From: Varibaculum timonense_A
GTDB lineage: Bacteria > Actinomycetota > Actinomycetes > Actinomycetales > Actinomycetaceae
Assembly (NCBI RefSeq): GCF_027694345.1
Contig: NZ_JAQEVU010000004.1
Coordinates: 1-64,000 of the forward strand
Direction of reading: 5' to 3'
Length of the DNA: 64,000 nt
In this document: positions 45,202 through 54,069 of the stretch, one piece after another
How the letters are laid out: the number at the start of each line of letters is the position of its first letter
How positions within the stretch are numbered: position 1 is the first letter of the stretch
Notes under the pieces: model-generated
Databases searched by the model: none
Seen by the model: only the letters and a program-made list of their open reading frames with translations
Told to the model about the DNA's origin: nothing
Position numbers and translations under genes: made by a program

Positions 45202-47799
45202 ATGCACCGGTTCATTGCATACAATCAAGTCATGAGCACTTCGGGAGAGATCGTCAAGGCCTCGCTGACCCACCACATCACCCGAGTAGTTGATACAAAA
45301 AACTCACGCTTGCGACGAGTAGACGACCTAGCCCGTGCCGGGCTGTACCTAACAGCAATTATCATGGTGGTATTGCTGGCAATCTATGCCCATGCCACCA
45401 CCCAAGCCGTTGCCCAAGACCTGACCAAAGTATTCGTGAACACCACCTTAGCGCAGGTTTTACTGTTGCCTTTATCGATGCTGCAGAACCTATTTATCCT
45501 GGCAACGCCGGTAGCACTGTTGATTATGCTGGCTTTTAAAGCCCAGTGGTTACGTACTTTCCAGGCCGCTTTTACCGGTATTATCGGAGCGGTAGTAGCC
45601 AGCGCTTTCACCGCCCTTATCTCCGCCCTCCCCTACGTGTTTTCTAACGCCTTAAAAGTGTGGGTGGTAGGTGGCTCAATCGTCGCGATTTCTATCCCCT
45701 CTACCGCTGTGGTCGCAATGATGAGCATGGCGGGGGAACGTCGCCGCGACCAACTGGTGCGTATCTTATGGATAATAACCTGGTCAATCCTGGTTTTGGC
45801 AGTGCTGCAAGGACGAATGACTCTGCCCTCGGCACTAATCACGGTGCTGCTGGGCACCTTCACCGGTTGCCTAGGACGCTACCTCTGGGGAGTTAGTAAT
45901 CACCGCCCTACTGGACCTTCTTTGATTCGGGCATTAACCGAAGTTGGGATAACTCCGCGCCGTATTCTTCGCCTAGACACCCCCACCGAGGGGGATTTAT
46001 TACAGGTAGAGGATATAGCTTTCTCCACCGAACCAGGGTTCTTAACTCCTACAGGCATTATGCAAAGGGAGCAGCTTTGCCTTGATCCGGTTTTAGAACT
46101 GAGCACCTTTGCTGGCGGTGATTTGAAAACTCATGGGGAGGCTAGCGAATCTGGAGAAAGAGTTTACTGCGTAATCTCTGATACCTCTCACCGCTACCGC
46201 ATGATTGCTACCGACGGAGACTCTCGGCTTATAACCTGGATTACCGGAATCTGGAATAATCTACGTTTGCGTTCTTTCTCCAAATCTACAGCTGCCACCG
46301 TGCGGCAAAACGGGGAATACACGGCCCTAATGGGGGCAATGACCACTCGCGCTCAAATCAAAACCCGCCCTTACCACGGCCTGGCGCACTGCGGTAGCAC
46401 CATGCTGAACATTTTCGAGGACGATATTGCGCTCACCCCTTTTAGCGTCCTCACCGAGTCAGATATTTCAGATTCTCAACTGCGAGCAGCCTGGCAACAG
46501 CTAGTATCTGCCCATCAAGGTGGGTTAGCCCACCGCAATATCAATTCTTCTAATCTGTGTTTAGGAGCCGATGGAGCTATATATTTCCTTAACTGGTCAC
46601 AGGGAGAAGTTGCGGCTTCCAGGATGTCAATCCTGATTGACCAGGTACAGCTGCTAGTTATAACCAGCCTCGGGCTGGGAAAGGATCGGGCAGTTAGTGC
46701 CATGAAAGCAGTCCTTCCTACTTCCCAGATTCAAGCAATGGTCCCGGTTTTGCAAACCTTGGCGCTACCGCAATCAACTAGAGCTAAACTACGTAAAACT
46801 GCGCTGCTCGCTACCCTCCGCCAAGAACTATTGAGCAGCACCCGGACTAATCCCAGCGAGATTCAGCCTGCCCAACTGCGCCGATTCTCTTATTCCTCGC
46901 TAATATTTGCCTCCCTTGGCGTGGTTGCGGTGCTGGTGGTGCTAGGTTCTTTGAACTTTAAGGAAATCTATACCACCATCGCTGCCGCCAATACTTGGTG
47001 GATTATAGCCGGGGCATTTTTCTCTATTGCGATGAGCAGCGGACAAACTCTTTCTTTACAGGCAGTAACTCCCAGTCGTCTCGGTTACGGCGAACTATTT
47101 TTACTGCAAATTGCCGGCTCCTTCACCTCTTTAGTAGTACCCGCCGGAGTCGGAGTTGGCGCGTTGAACCTGCGCTATTTAACTAAGAAGAATATGAGCA
47201 ATGCTCTCGCCTTAGCGACCGTTTCCTTGATGCAACTGTTCCAGTTTGTATGTACCGTAGTGCTGCTGGTGATAATGGTCATGTTTACCGGCACTTCCAT
47301 GAATGTTAATCTGCCTTCTTCAACGATGGTGGTCACTGTGGTAGTGATTGTGGCGGTATTGGTGGGTGGGTTAGCTATTCCCAAAGTTCGCGGGTGTATT
47401 TGGACAAAAGTTAAACCCACTTTTCACCAGGTGTGGCCGCGCATAATCTGGATTACTTCCAGCCCAAAGAGAATGTTGCTAACCACGATCGGGGCTTTGC
47501 TGCAAACCGGTTTGCAAGTTAGTGCCTTTTACTGCGCGGTTGCTGCTTTCGGCTATCATCTTCCCATCTCGACTATCACCGTGACTTTCCTGGTATCCAA
47601 TACTTTAGGTTCACTGATTCCCACTCCCGGTGGTTTAGGGCCGGTTGAAGCCGCATTAACCGCCGGTTTGCAGGTGGCAGGAGTTCCTGGCGCGACTGCG
47701 CTCTCGGGTGCACTACTTTATCGCCTCCTCACTTTTTGGCTTCGCGCCCCCCTAGGTTGGATTGCCACCCGCTACCTGCAACGGCGTGACGTTATATAA
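45202..47799 (+). CDS. Polytopic membrane protein: pseudokinase plus LPG-synthase-like (YbhN/UPF0104) domain
   Basis: An 865-residue fusion. The N-terminal part has about six membrane segments (residues 45-230). A cytoplasmic kinase-like domain (about 250-540) has its catalytic loop degraded to AHRNINSSNLCLGADG (HRN in place of HRD) and its DFG replaced by LNW, so it should not phosphorylate. The C-terminal 300 residues form an LPG_synthase_TM/YbhN domain (VPAGVGVGALNLRYLTKKN, SNTLGSLIPTPGGLGPVEAA), a lipid flippase-like fold; there is no aminoacyl-transferase domain. The start is uncertain: ATG 45232 may be leaderless, as TACAAT lies at 45220-45225. Same-strand DsbA/CcdA genes follow. Confidence 0.85.
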   Translation: MHRFIAYNQVMSTSGEIVKASLTHHITRVVDTKNSRLRRVDDLARAGLYLTAIIMVVLLAIYAHATTQAVAQDLTKVFVNTTLAQVLLLPLSMLQNLFILATPVALLIMLAFKAQWLRTFQAAFTGIIGAVVASAFTALISALPYVFSNALKVWVVGGSIVAISIPSTAVVAMMSMAGERRRDQLVRILWIITWSILVLAVLQGRMTLPSALITVLLGTFTGCLGRYLWGVSNHRPTGPSLIRALTEVGITPRRILRLDTPTEGDLLQVEDIAFSTEPGFLTPTGIMQREQLCLDPVLELSTFAGGDLKTHGEASESGERVYCVISDTSHRYRMIATDGDSRLITWITGIWNNLRLRSFSKSTAATVRQNGEYTALMGAMTTRAQIKTRPYHGLAHCGSTMLNIFEDDIALTPFSVLTESDISDSQLRAAWQQLVSAHQGGLAHRNINSSNLCLGADGAIYFLNWSQGEVAASRMSILIDQVQLLVITSLGLGKDRAVSAMKAVLPTSQIQAMVPVLQTLALPQSTRAKLRKTALLATLRQELLSSTRTNPSEIQPAQLRRFSYSSLIFASLGVVAVLVVLGSLNFKEIYTTIAAANTWWIIAGAFFSIAMSSGQTLSLQAVTPSRLGYGELFLLQIAGSFTSLVVPAGVGVGALNLRYLTKKNMSNALALATVSLMQLFQFVCTVVLLVIMVMFTGTSMNVNLPSSTMVVTVVVIVAVLVGGLAIPKVRGCIWTKVKPTFHQVWPRIIWITSSPKRMLLTTIGALLQTGLQVSAFYCAVAAFGYHLPISTITVTFLVSNTLGSLIPTPGGLGPVEAALTAGLQVAGVPGATALSGALLYRLLTFWLRAPLGWIATRYLQRRDVI

Positions 47800-47856
47800 G
47801 AAAATAGCTTAAGCTAGGTATTCTTGAGGCTAAATATGAAGAGAGGAAACAGGTAA

Positions 47857-48672
47857 ATGAGTGAACACCCCAAGTTAGGGCGCGAAAAGAAAAAACCAGC
47901 GTTAATCGCCCTCCTAGTGTTATTAGCATTGGCATTCTTAGTGCTGGTGTTTTCTATCGCCTACTATATGGGTTCCGCCAAGAACAATACGACCGCGCAA
48001 GAGTCCTCATCAGCCCCTAAAACAAGTGCCTCGACTTCCCAAGATGCCAGCGAACTTCCGCAAGGAGTCAATCAAATCACTGACGAACAGGGTAAAAAAC
48101 TCATTAAGTCCTTTTACCGCTCGAATCCAAAGGATCCCCGGGCAATTGGTAACCCTAAAGCTCCGGTAACTATGGTTCAGTTTTCGGACTTTTCCTGCCC
48201 CTTGTGCTATCAATACGAATCTACAGTATTTAAGCAGTTAAAACCTTATATTGATAACGGTACTTTGCGGATTGAGTTTAATAACCTCTCGATTTTCGCT
48301 GCCCAATACCATTCCGATCTGGCAGCAACCGGAGCTATCGCTGCCTCCAAGCAAGGGAAATTTTGGCAGTTCCTAGAACAGGCAACCCAGCTGGCGACCA
48401 AGCAGGGCGGGGGACATATCAGCTGGGACGACCAGCTGGTAACCCAACTTGCCAAATCCAGTGGGGTTAGCGACCTTACGCAATTTAACAAGGATTTAAA
48501 GTCTGCGGATACTCGAAAAATAGTGGAGGACGAAAGTACGCACGCCCGCTCGGTCGGTATCAACGGTACGCCGGCATTTTTCATCAACGACTATTTTATT
48601 AGTGGCTCCCTACCGGCAGATACTTTCATTAAAACTATTGAAATCGCAGCTAAACAAGGAAACAACAAGTAA
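47857..48672 (+). CDS. DsbA-like thiol oxidoreductase
   Basis: A 271-residue membrane-anchored, exported thioredoxin-fold protein. One N-terminal helix (ALIALLVLLALAFLVLVFS), a Ser/Thr-rich linker, then the DsbA domain with active-site CPLC (VQFSDFSCPLCYQYES) and cis-proline loop GINGTPAFFINDYFISG. Actinobacterial homologues introduce disulfides into exported proteins, fitting the Cys-containing surface proteins in this window. ATG 47857 has an AGAGGAAAC SD. The stop overlaps the CcdA start by 1 nt, so the two are one redox unit. Confidence 0.92.
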   Translation: MSEHPKLGREKKKPALIALLVLLALAFLVLVFSIAYYMGSAKNNTTAQESSSAPKTSASTSQDASELPQGVNQITDEQGKKLIKSFYRSNPKDPRAIGNPKAPVTMVQFSDFSCPLCYQYESTVFKQLKPYIDNGTLRIEFNNLSIFAAQYHSDLAATGAIAASKQGKFWQFLEQATQLATKQGGGHISWDDQLVTQLAKSSGVSDLTQFNKDLKSADTRKIVEDESTHARSVGINGTPAFFINDYFISGSLPADTFIKTIEIAAKQGNNK

Positions 48673-49532
48673 TGTCTATTAACTTCACTATTGCCTATCT
48701 TGGAGGTTTAGTCACTTTTTTGGCTCCCTGTGGGGCGTTTTTATTACCGGCTTTTTTTGCGTGTGCCTTTGAAGACCGCTCTCGGCTATTGCAAAGAATC
48801 TCGGTCTTTTTCTTGGGGTTAATAGTTGCTTTGGTACCTTTGGGCTTTGCAGCCGGGGGATTGGGGGGCTGGCTACTAGCCCATTCTCACCTGGTAACTT
48901 TAATAGTCGGGGTAGTTATCCTAGCTTTAGGTATTACCCAGGTTTTAGCCCTTCCCCTACCAAAACTCCCTCTACCTAAGGCTTTAGGGGGAACTACCAA
49001 AGCTAGTGTGGCCGGGGTTTTCTTATTCGGCATTTCCTACGGGTTGGCTGGTTCTGGTTGTACCGGTCCAATCCTAGGGGCGGTACTTTCTAGTGCAACC
49101 CTAACTGGTTCTAGTTTCCGAGGGGGAGCATTGATGTTTTGCTATGCGGCAGGAATGCTAACGCCAGTGGCGCTGTTATCTCTTATTTGGGGATCGCTAA
49201 CAGCTAGCCAACGCCGTTTCTTCCATCCGCGTCCTTTGAGGTTATTTGGACGGGAAACTACCTGGGGTTCCGTTATCTCAGGTGCAGTATTCATACTGGT
49301 AGGGGTATTACTACTGGTTACTGGGGGTACCAATAACCATTCTTTACTGGACGCCGGTCAGCAAATCTCCTTAGAGACCCGTATTAGTCAGGCGGTCAGC
49401 TCGCTTCCCGATTTTCTCCTGCCACTACTGCTGGTAGTAACGGTTGCCTTTATTGGGGTTTTAATTTGGTATTTACGCAGTCAGCGCTCAAATGACAGCC
49501 AAAATGCTACTGAGGCGACATCAGATAAATAG
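48672..49532 (+). CDS. CcdA-family thiol:disulfide membrane transporter
   Basis: A 286-residue protein with six to seven membrane helices. The two membrane cysteines of the CcdA/DsbD family are in FLAPCGAFLLPAFF (about 19) and GSGCTGPILGAVLSS (about 125). It passes electrons across the membrane to exported thiol proteins, in pair with the upstream DsbA-like protein. It could supply reductant (CcdA role in cytochrome maturation) or regenerate the DsbA-like partner; no cytochrome c maturation genes are near. The start is in the overlapping TAATG. Confidence 0.88.
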   Translation: MSINFTIAYLGGLVTFLAPCGAFLLPAFFACAFEDRSRLLQRISVFFLGLIVALVPLGFAAGGLGGWLLAHSHLVTLIVGVVILALGITQVLALPLPKLPLPKALGGTTKASVAGVFLFGISYGLAGSGCTGPILGAVLSSATLTGSSFRGGALMFCYAAGMLTPVALLSLIWGSLTASQRRFFHPRPLRLFGRETTWGSVISGAVFILVGVLLLVTGGTNNHSLLDAGQQISLETRISQAVSSLPDFLLPLLLVVTVAFIGVLIWYLRSQRSNDSQNATEATSDK

Positions 49533-49627
49533 TTTTTACCTTACATTTATGCCTTTTTAACTTTGGTTTTGGCGGCAACGCTGCTTCGTGCAAAAATGGC
49601 AATTAACCTAGTAAAAAGGAGACGCGC

Positions 49628-50887
49628 ATGGGTACGCAAAAGAAAGGAACGCATCTAGATCTTTGGCAGGATTCCTACGCTGCGCGGGCTCACAATCTGC
49701 GTGAATCTGAAATTCGTGCCCTTTTCTCGGTGGTTTCACGCCCCGAAGTTGTCTCCTTAGCGGGTGGGATGCCTAATATCCACGATTTGCCACTCGCGGA
49801 ACTGGCCGAAGGCGCTAAGCAACTGGTGTTAAATCATGGTGAACAGGCAATGCAATATGGCAGTGGGCAGGGTTGGGCTCCGCTGCAAGAATCTATCACC
49901 GAGGTGATGTCCGCCGAGGGCATTAACGCCAATCCTGACAATGTAGTAATCACCACTGGCTCTCAACAAGCATTAGACCTGGTCACACAGCTTTTTATCG
50001 AGCCTGGCGACGTTATTCTTGCCGAGTCGCCCTCATATGTGGGCGCTTTAGGCGTGTTCAACGCCTACCAAGCCGACGTGCGTCATGTTGGGCTCGATGA
50101 CCAGGGTTTAATACCGGAAGAGTTTGCTTCAGCCGTTGAGCAGGCACGCGGTGAGGGAAAGCGAATTAAGTATCTTTACACTATCCCGAATTTTCACAAC
50201 CCCGCCGGAGTGTCAATGTCCATTCCAAGGCGAAAAGAACTAGTAGAGCTGTGTCGAAAATACGGGGTCTTAATCCTGGAGGATAATCCCTACGGTTTGC
50301 TAGGTTTTGAAGGGCAAACTATGATTCCCCTGGTAGAACTGGCACCTGACCTCGTAGTTTATCTTGGTTCGTTTTCTAAGATATTTGCTCCTGGTTTCAG
50401 AATCGGTTGGGCATATGCTCCGCCAGCGGTCCGTGACAAGCTGATAGTAGCTTCCGAGTCAGCAATTCTTTCTCCCTCAATGGTTGGGCAAATGTCTATT
50501 CATGCCTATCTGCGTGATTATGATTGGCGTGGACAAATTGACTCTTACCGACAAATGTATCGGGGACGCCGGGACGCCATGTTAGATGCCCTGGCTACCT
50601 ATCTACCAGAATGCACCTGGACGGTACCTGAGGGAGGTTTCTACACTTGGCTGACTTTACCTTCAGGAATGGATTCAAAAGCTATGCTCAGCCGGGCGGT
50701 TGCCGAGTTAGTTGCCTACACTCCGGGAACTGCATTTTATGCCGATAATCAAGGGCACGAAAACTTAAGACTTTCGTTTTGTTATCCGCCTGCTGATGAG
50801 ATTCGTGAGGGCGTACGTCGCCTTGCCAAAGTAGTGGAACGTGAAATTGAGCTTCTAAAGTTATTTGGTTCGCAAGAAAGGCACTAA
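49628..50887 (+). CDS. PLP-dependent aminotransferase (2-aminoadipate/MocR-like class I fold)
   Basis: A 419-residue fold-type I aminotransferase. SLAGGMPNIHDLPLAEL and LQESITEVM near the start, TTGSQQALDLVTQLFIEPGD, YTIPNFHNPAGVSM, LEDNPYGLLGFEG (PLP aspartate), and YLGSFSKIFAPGFRIGWAY with the Schiff-base lysine. There is no GntR-type DNA-binding domain. The substrate is unknown; the family includes LysN-like and aromatic enzymes. It precedes the Ddl-like gene and the par operon, the conserved actinobacterial order near the origin. SD AAAAGGAGA is 8 nt before ATG. Confidence 0.9.
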   Translation: MGTQKKGTHLDLWQDSYAARAHNLRESEIRALFSVVSRPEVVSLAGGMPNIHDLPLAELAEGAKQLVLNHGEQAMQYGSGQGWAPLQESITEVMSAEGINANPDNVVITTGSQQALDLVTQLFIEPGDVILAESPSYVGALGVFNAYQADVRHVGLDDQGLIPEEFASAVEQARGEGKRIKYLYTIPNFHNPAGVSMSIPRRKELVELCRKYGVLILEDNPYGLLGFEGQTMIPLVELAPDLVVYLGSFSKIFAPGFRIGWAYAPPAVRDKLIVASESAILSPSMVGQMSIHAYLRDYDWRGQIDSYRQMYRGRRDAMLDALATYLPECTWTVPEGGFYTWLTLPSGMDSKAMLSRAVAELVAYTPGTAFYADNQGHENLRLSFCYPPADEIREGVRRLAKVVEREIELLKLFGSQERH

Positions 50888-50888
50888 T

Positions 50889-51851
50889 ATGACTGAGGTT
50901 AATGGCTTAAAGGTTGCGATTATTACCGGTGGTCAGCTGCAAGAGCGAGAAGTGTCCTTACGCTCGGCAAACAGAGTTGCAACTGAGCTTCGCCAATATG
51001 CCCATACGGTTAAGACCTTAGAATTAGACCATAATCTTTTAGATTACTTGCGTGAGTTCCATCCCGATGTGGCATGGCCAGTTATTCACGGACGTGAGGG
51101 CGAGGATGGCTCCTTGCAAGACCTCCTGGAGCTAGGGGGCATTCCTTATGTTGGTTCCGGTCCGAAGGGATGCAGAATTTCTTTATCAAAACCGGTTGCT
51201 AAGTCGGTCGTAGAAAAGAATGGGCTACCTACGCCCCGCTCGGTCGCCCTCCCCCAAATACTATTTCGGCAGGTGGGAGCAACTACGCTACTTGCAGAAG
51301 TTTCGACTAGGCTAGGTTTTCCTTTAATGGTTAAGCCTTCTCGAGGCGGTTCCGCTATGGGGATAACCTATGTCGAGGACGAAGATGGGCTTAGAACCGC
51401 CATGGTTAATGCTTTTGCTTACGATGATGAAGTTCTGATTGAACAGTTCGTTTCCGGGCGAGAAGTCTCAGTTTCTATCGTTGAAGAATCGGGTAAATCC
51501 CGCGCCCTACCCTCGGTAGAGATTCGCACTGACGCTGGTCGTTATGATTTTGACGCTCGCTATTTAACCGGACGTACCGAGTTTTTTGCTCCCGCTCCGC
51601 TTGAAGAAGAGCTTGATGAGCGGGTGCGTGCGCTGGCTTTACAGTGCCACCGAGTCCTTGAATTAGAAGGTTTTTCGCGGATTGACCTGATTGTCGATAA
51701 TGACAATAACCCCTGGTTTATTGATGCGAACGCAGTGCCGGGTATGACTGATACCTCGCTTTGGCCACTGGCAGCGGAAGCAGATCTTGGATTTGGCAAA
51801 CTAATTGATGCCGTAACTCGGGACGGTGCAGCCAGGGGCATACGTTGCTAA
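50889..51851 (+). CDS. ddl: D-alanine--D-alanine ligase-like ATP-grasp enzyme
   Basis: A 320-residue ATP-grasp ligase. VAIITGGQLQEREVSLRSA at the N-terminus, WPVIHGREGEDGSLQDLLE, GIPYVGSGPKGCRISLSKP, LMVKPSRGGSAMGITYVED (ATP loop), VLIEQFVSGREVSVSI and the metal site FIDANAVPGMTDTSLWPLAA. The usual E-x-N metal motif reads D-A-N, a conservative change seen in this origin-linked Ddl-like group. It may be a D-Ala-D-Ala ligase or a related dipeptide ligase; a second copy with the classic site may exist elsewhere. ATG 50889 has AGAAAGG upstream and starts 1 nt after the aminotransferase stop, so the two are co-translated. Confidence 0.85.
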   Translation: MTEVNGLKVAIITGGQLQEREVSLRSANRVATELRQYAHTVKTLELDHNLLDYLREFHPDVAWPVIHGREGEDGSLQDLLELGGIPYVGSGPKGCRISLSKPVAKSVVEKNGLPTPRSVALPQILFRQVGATTLLAEVSTRLGFPLMVKPSRGGSAMGITYVEDEDGLRTAMVNAFAYDDEVLIEQFVSGREVSVSIVEESGKSRALPSVEIRTDAGRYDFDARYLTGRTEFFAPAPLEEELDERVRALALQCHRVLELEGFSRIDLIVDNDNNPWFIDANAVPGMTDTSLWPLAAEADLGFGKLIDAVTRDGAARGIRC

Positions 51852-51943
51852 GAGCCATCACTACCGCTAACAGGTTCTACAATCGCTGATTTTCGCAATA
51901 GTTTACCCCTCCCTGAGGAGTTTTCTCTTAGACGATAGGACTA

Positions 51944-53107
51944 TTACTTACGGAGATGTTTTAGCAATTGGGTAATCCGTTCTAAATCGTCTTCATCTGC
52001 ATATTCAATTACCAACTTGCTGGTTTTTTTACCCGGCTTAATAAGTACCCGGGTATCGAAGATATCTCTCCAAAGACGTTGGACGTTTTCCTGTCTCTCA
52101 GAAAGCTCCACTTGAGTGCGTCTAGCACCCGTGCTAGTGCGTTTCGCACCAGCACGCACATTTCCGAGCGCTACGATTTCTTCTGTGGACCGCACCGATA
52201 AACCTTCCGCGATAATCCTTTCAGCAAGATACTCTTGTTCGGCAGGGTCACTTATCGCTAATAATGCCCTGGCGTGACCAGCGGAAATTACTCCTGCCGC
52301 CACCTTGGGTTGTACGCTAGCAGGTAGTCGCAGTAATCGCAGCGCATTAGTAATTGCTGGACGCGACTTTGATACGCGCTGAGACAGTTCCTGCTGAGTA
52401 CATCCGAAGTCTTCCATCAACTGCTGGTAAGCAGCCGCTTCTTCTAGTGGGTTTAGCTGCACGCGATGCAGGTTCTCAATCAGGGCATCCAGGAGCATCT
52501 TGTTGTCGGAAGTTTCCCGAACTATAGCCGGAACTTCTTTTATTTTTGCAAGCTTAGAGGCTCTTAAACGCCGCTCACCCATAATTAATTCATAGGCATC
52601 TTTATTTACCGGGTCTTTTCTAACAACTATCGGCTGCAACAATCCGACTTCTTTAATAGAAGCCGATAATTCTGCGATTTCGTCATCGTCAAAAGTTTGC
52701 CTCGGTTGCGCACGATTGGGATTAATGGCTTCGACTGCCAGCATTTCTAACCTTGCTCCGGGTACCGGAACTAATGATGTTTCACGTGAAACATCATTAG
52801 TAGAATTTAAGCGGTCGCCATCATTCTGTTTTTTAGCGTTGTCAGAAGTGACCCGCGCTGCGCTAGACTTACCCTTTTGTGCAGTGCCCTTGGAGCTAGA
52901 AGCTCGCGATGTTTCACGTGAAACATTTTTACGAGGTTCAAGAAGTTCTCGTGCGGAACCACCTTTAGGAGAACTAGCGTGCCCCCCGAAAAAAATATCA
53001 GCCGGCCTAGAGGCAGTGTCTAAATTATGCTGTTCAGCCTGATTAACAACAGGGTCGGTTGGGATTAACGCAGATAAACCACGCCCTAAATGTTTTTTTC
53101 GTGCCAT
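51944..53107 (-). CDS. parB: Chromosome partitioning protein ParB
   Basis: A 387-residue ParB. The N-terminus MARKKHLGRGLSALIPTDP contains the ParA-stimulating segment. The CTPase/ParB core has MLAVEAINPNRAQPRQTFDD, IVVRKDPVNKDAYELIMGER (GERR motif) and ALIENLHRVQLNPLEEA, then a helix-turn-helix (TQQELSQRVSKSRPAITNAL) that binds parS, and a C-terminal dimerisation helix. Between the N-terminus and the core lies a 95-residue low-complexity linker encoded by DNA that itself carries two parS sites. The ATG overlaps the parA stop by 1 nt. Confidence 0.96.
   Translation of the reverse strand: MARKKHLGRGLSALIPTDPVVNQAEQHNLDTASRPADIFFGGHASSPKGGSARELLEPRKNVSRETSRASSSKGTAQKGKSSAARVTSDNAKKQNDGDRLNSTNDVSRETSLVPVPGARLEMLAVEAINPNRAQPRQTFDDDEIAELSASIKEVGLLQPIVVRKDPVNKDAYELIMGERRLRASKLAKIKEVPAIVRETSDNKMLLDALIENLHRVQLNPLEEAAAYQQLMEDFGCTQQELSQRVSKSRPAITNALRLLRLPASVQPKVAAGVISAGHARALLAISDPAEQEYLAERIIAEGLSVRSTEEIVALGNVRAGAKRTSTGARRTQVELSERQENVQRLWRDIFDTRVLIKPGKKTSKLVIEYADEDDLERITQLLKHLRK
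52771..52800. promoter_or_regulatory. parS: parS site 1 inside parB (30-bp palindrome)
   Basis: The 16-bp consensus TGTTTCACGTGAAACA lies at 52778-52793 with no mismatch. It is extended by CTAATGA/TCATTAG into a 30-bp perfect palindrome. ParB loads here and spreads. In the parB frame it encodes the peptide VSRETS. Confidence 0.96.
52909..52926. promoter_or_regulatory. parS: parS site 2 inside parB
   Basis: A second exact TGTTTCACGTGAAACA (52910-52925) 132 bp from the first, again giving VSRETS in the parB frame. Two perfect sites within 150 bp and 5 kb from dnaA make this the main centromere-like locus visible here. Confidence 0.96.
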
Positions 53108-54027
53108 TATGATTTCACCTCACGACTAATTAATTCATACGCGGCATCTAAGTAACATTTTGCACCCTTGGAACCTGGTTGATAGGTCAAAATCGATTCC
53201 TCATGGGAAGGAGCCTCTGCTAAAGCTACATTACGAGGGATTATCGTTTTCATTACAATATCTCCGTAATAGGCTCGAACTTCTTCTAGCACACCTTTCC
53301 CCAACAACGTATTAGTGGTTACCATCGTAGGTAAAATTGCAGTAAAGCGCAGCTTTGGATTTAGCCGAATAACCAGCATATCAATGGTTTTGGTAAGTTG
53401 CGTAAGACCTTCTAATGCCAAATACTCAGCTTGGAGGGGAACCAAAACCTCATGAGCGGCCACAAGAGAATTAACCGTCATAATCCCCAGGGAAGGAGGA
53501 GAATCAATAAAGATGTAATCAAAATACTCTCCGCTGCTGAGCAAAGCATTTACTGCCTCTGAGAGAATTTGTTGAAAATTAGTTCTCGCATTTAGCTCGA
53601 GTTCAATACCAGCCATATCCATTGATGCGGGAACAACCCACAGACCGGGGATTCTCTGATTCTCTACCATTACTTCCCGTAAGGGTACGCCCTCGGTCAT
53701 AACCTCATACAGTGAAGCCTGATCATATGAAAGATTTCTAAAACCCAGCGTAGAAGAGGCATTACCTTGTTGATCGGCATCGATAACCAAAACCCTTAGT
53801 CCGCCCAAGGCGATAGCTGCCGCTAGATTAACAACCGTTGTAGTTTTGCCAACCCCACCTTTTTGATTAGCCACCGCAATTACTCGAGTAGCTTGTGGGG
53901 CAGGTAGCTTTTCCACAGCTTGCCTATTTGCTTCCCGCTGTCCCGTAACAACGCCCGATGAAAAACTCTCTTGACCGCTTATAGCTTGCTCAACCATCTC
54001 GGCATCAGCCAAACGATGTTTACTCAT
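53107..54027 (-). CDS. parA: Chromosome partitioning ATPase ParA
   Basis: A 306-residue ParA-type ATPase. Deviant Walker A VANQKGGVGKTTTVVNLAAA (about residues 52-71), A' motif LVIDADQQGNASSTLG, and Walker B YIFIDSPPSLGIMTVNSL. ATP-bound dimers coat the nucleoid and pull ParB-parS complexes. The N-terminal 45 residues form a variable extension typical of actinobacterial ParA. It starts 42 nt after rsmG and overlaps parB. Confidence 0.96.
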   Translation of the reverse strand: MSKHRLADAEMVEQAISGQESFSSGVVTGQREANRQAVEKLPAPQATRVIAVANQKGGVGKTTTVVNLAAAIALGGLRVLVIDADQQGNASSTLGFRNLSYDQASLYEVMTEGVPLREVMVENQRIPGLWVVPASMDMAGIELELNARTNFQQILSEAVNALLSSGEYFDYIFIDSPPSLGIMTVNSLVAAHEVLVPLQAEYLALEGLTQLTKTIDMLVIRLNPKLRFTAILPTMVTTNTLLGKGVLEEVRAYYGDIVMKTIIPRNVALAEAPSHEESILTYQPGSKGAKCYLDAAYELISREVKS

Positions 54028-54069
54028 TATGCCTCCAATATAAAAGCGGTATTTTAAAAATTGCGGAGT

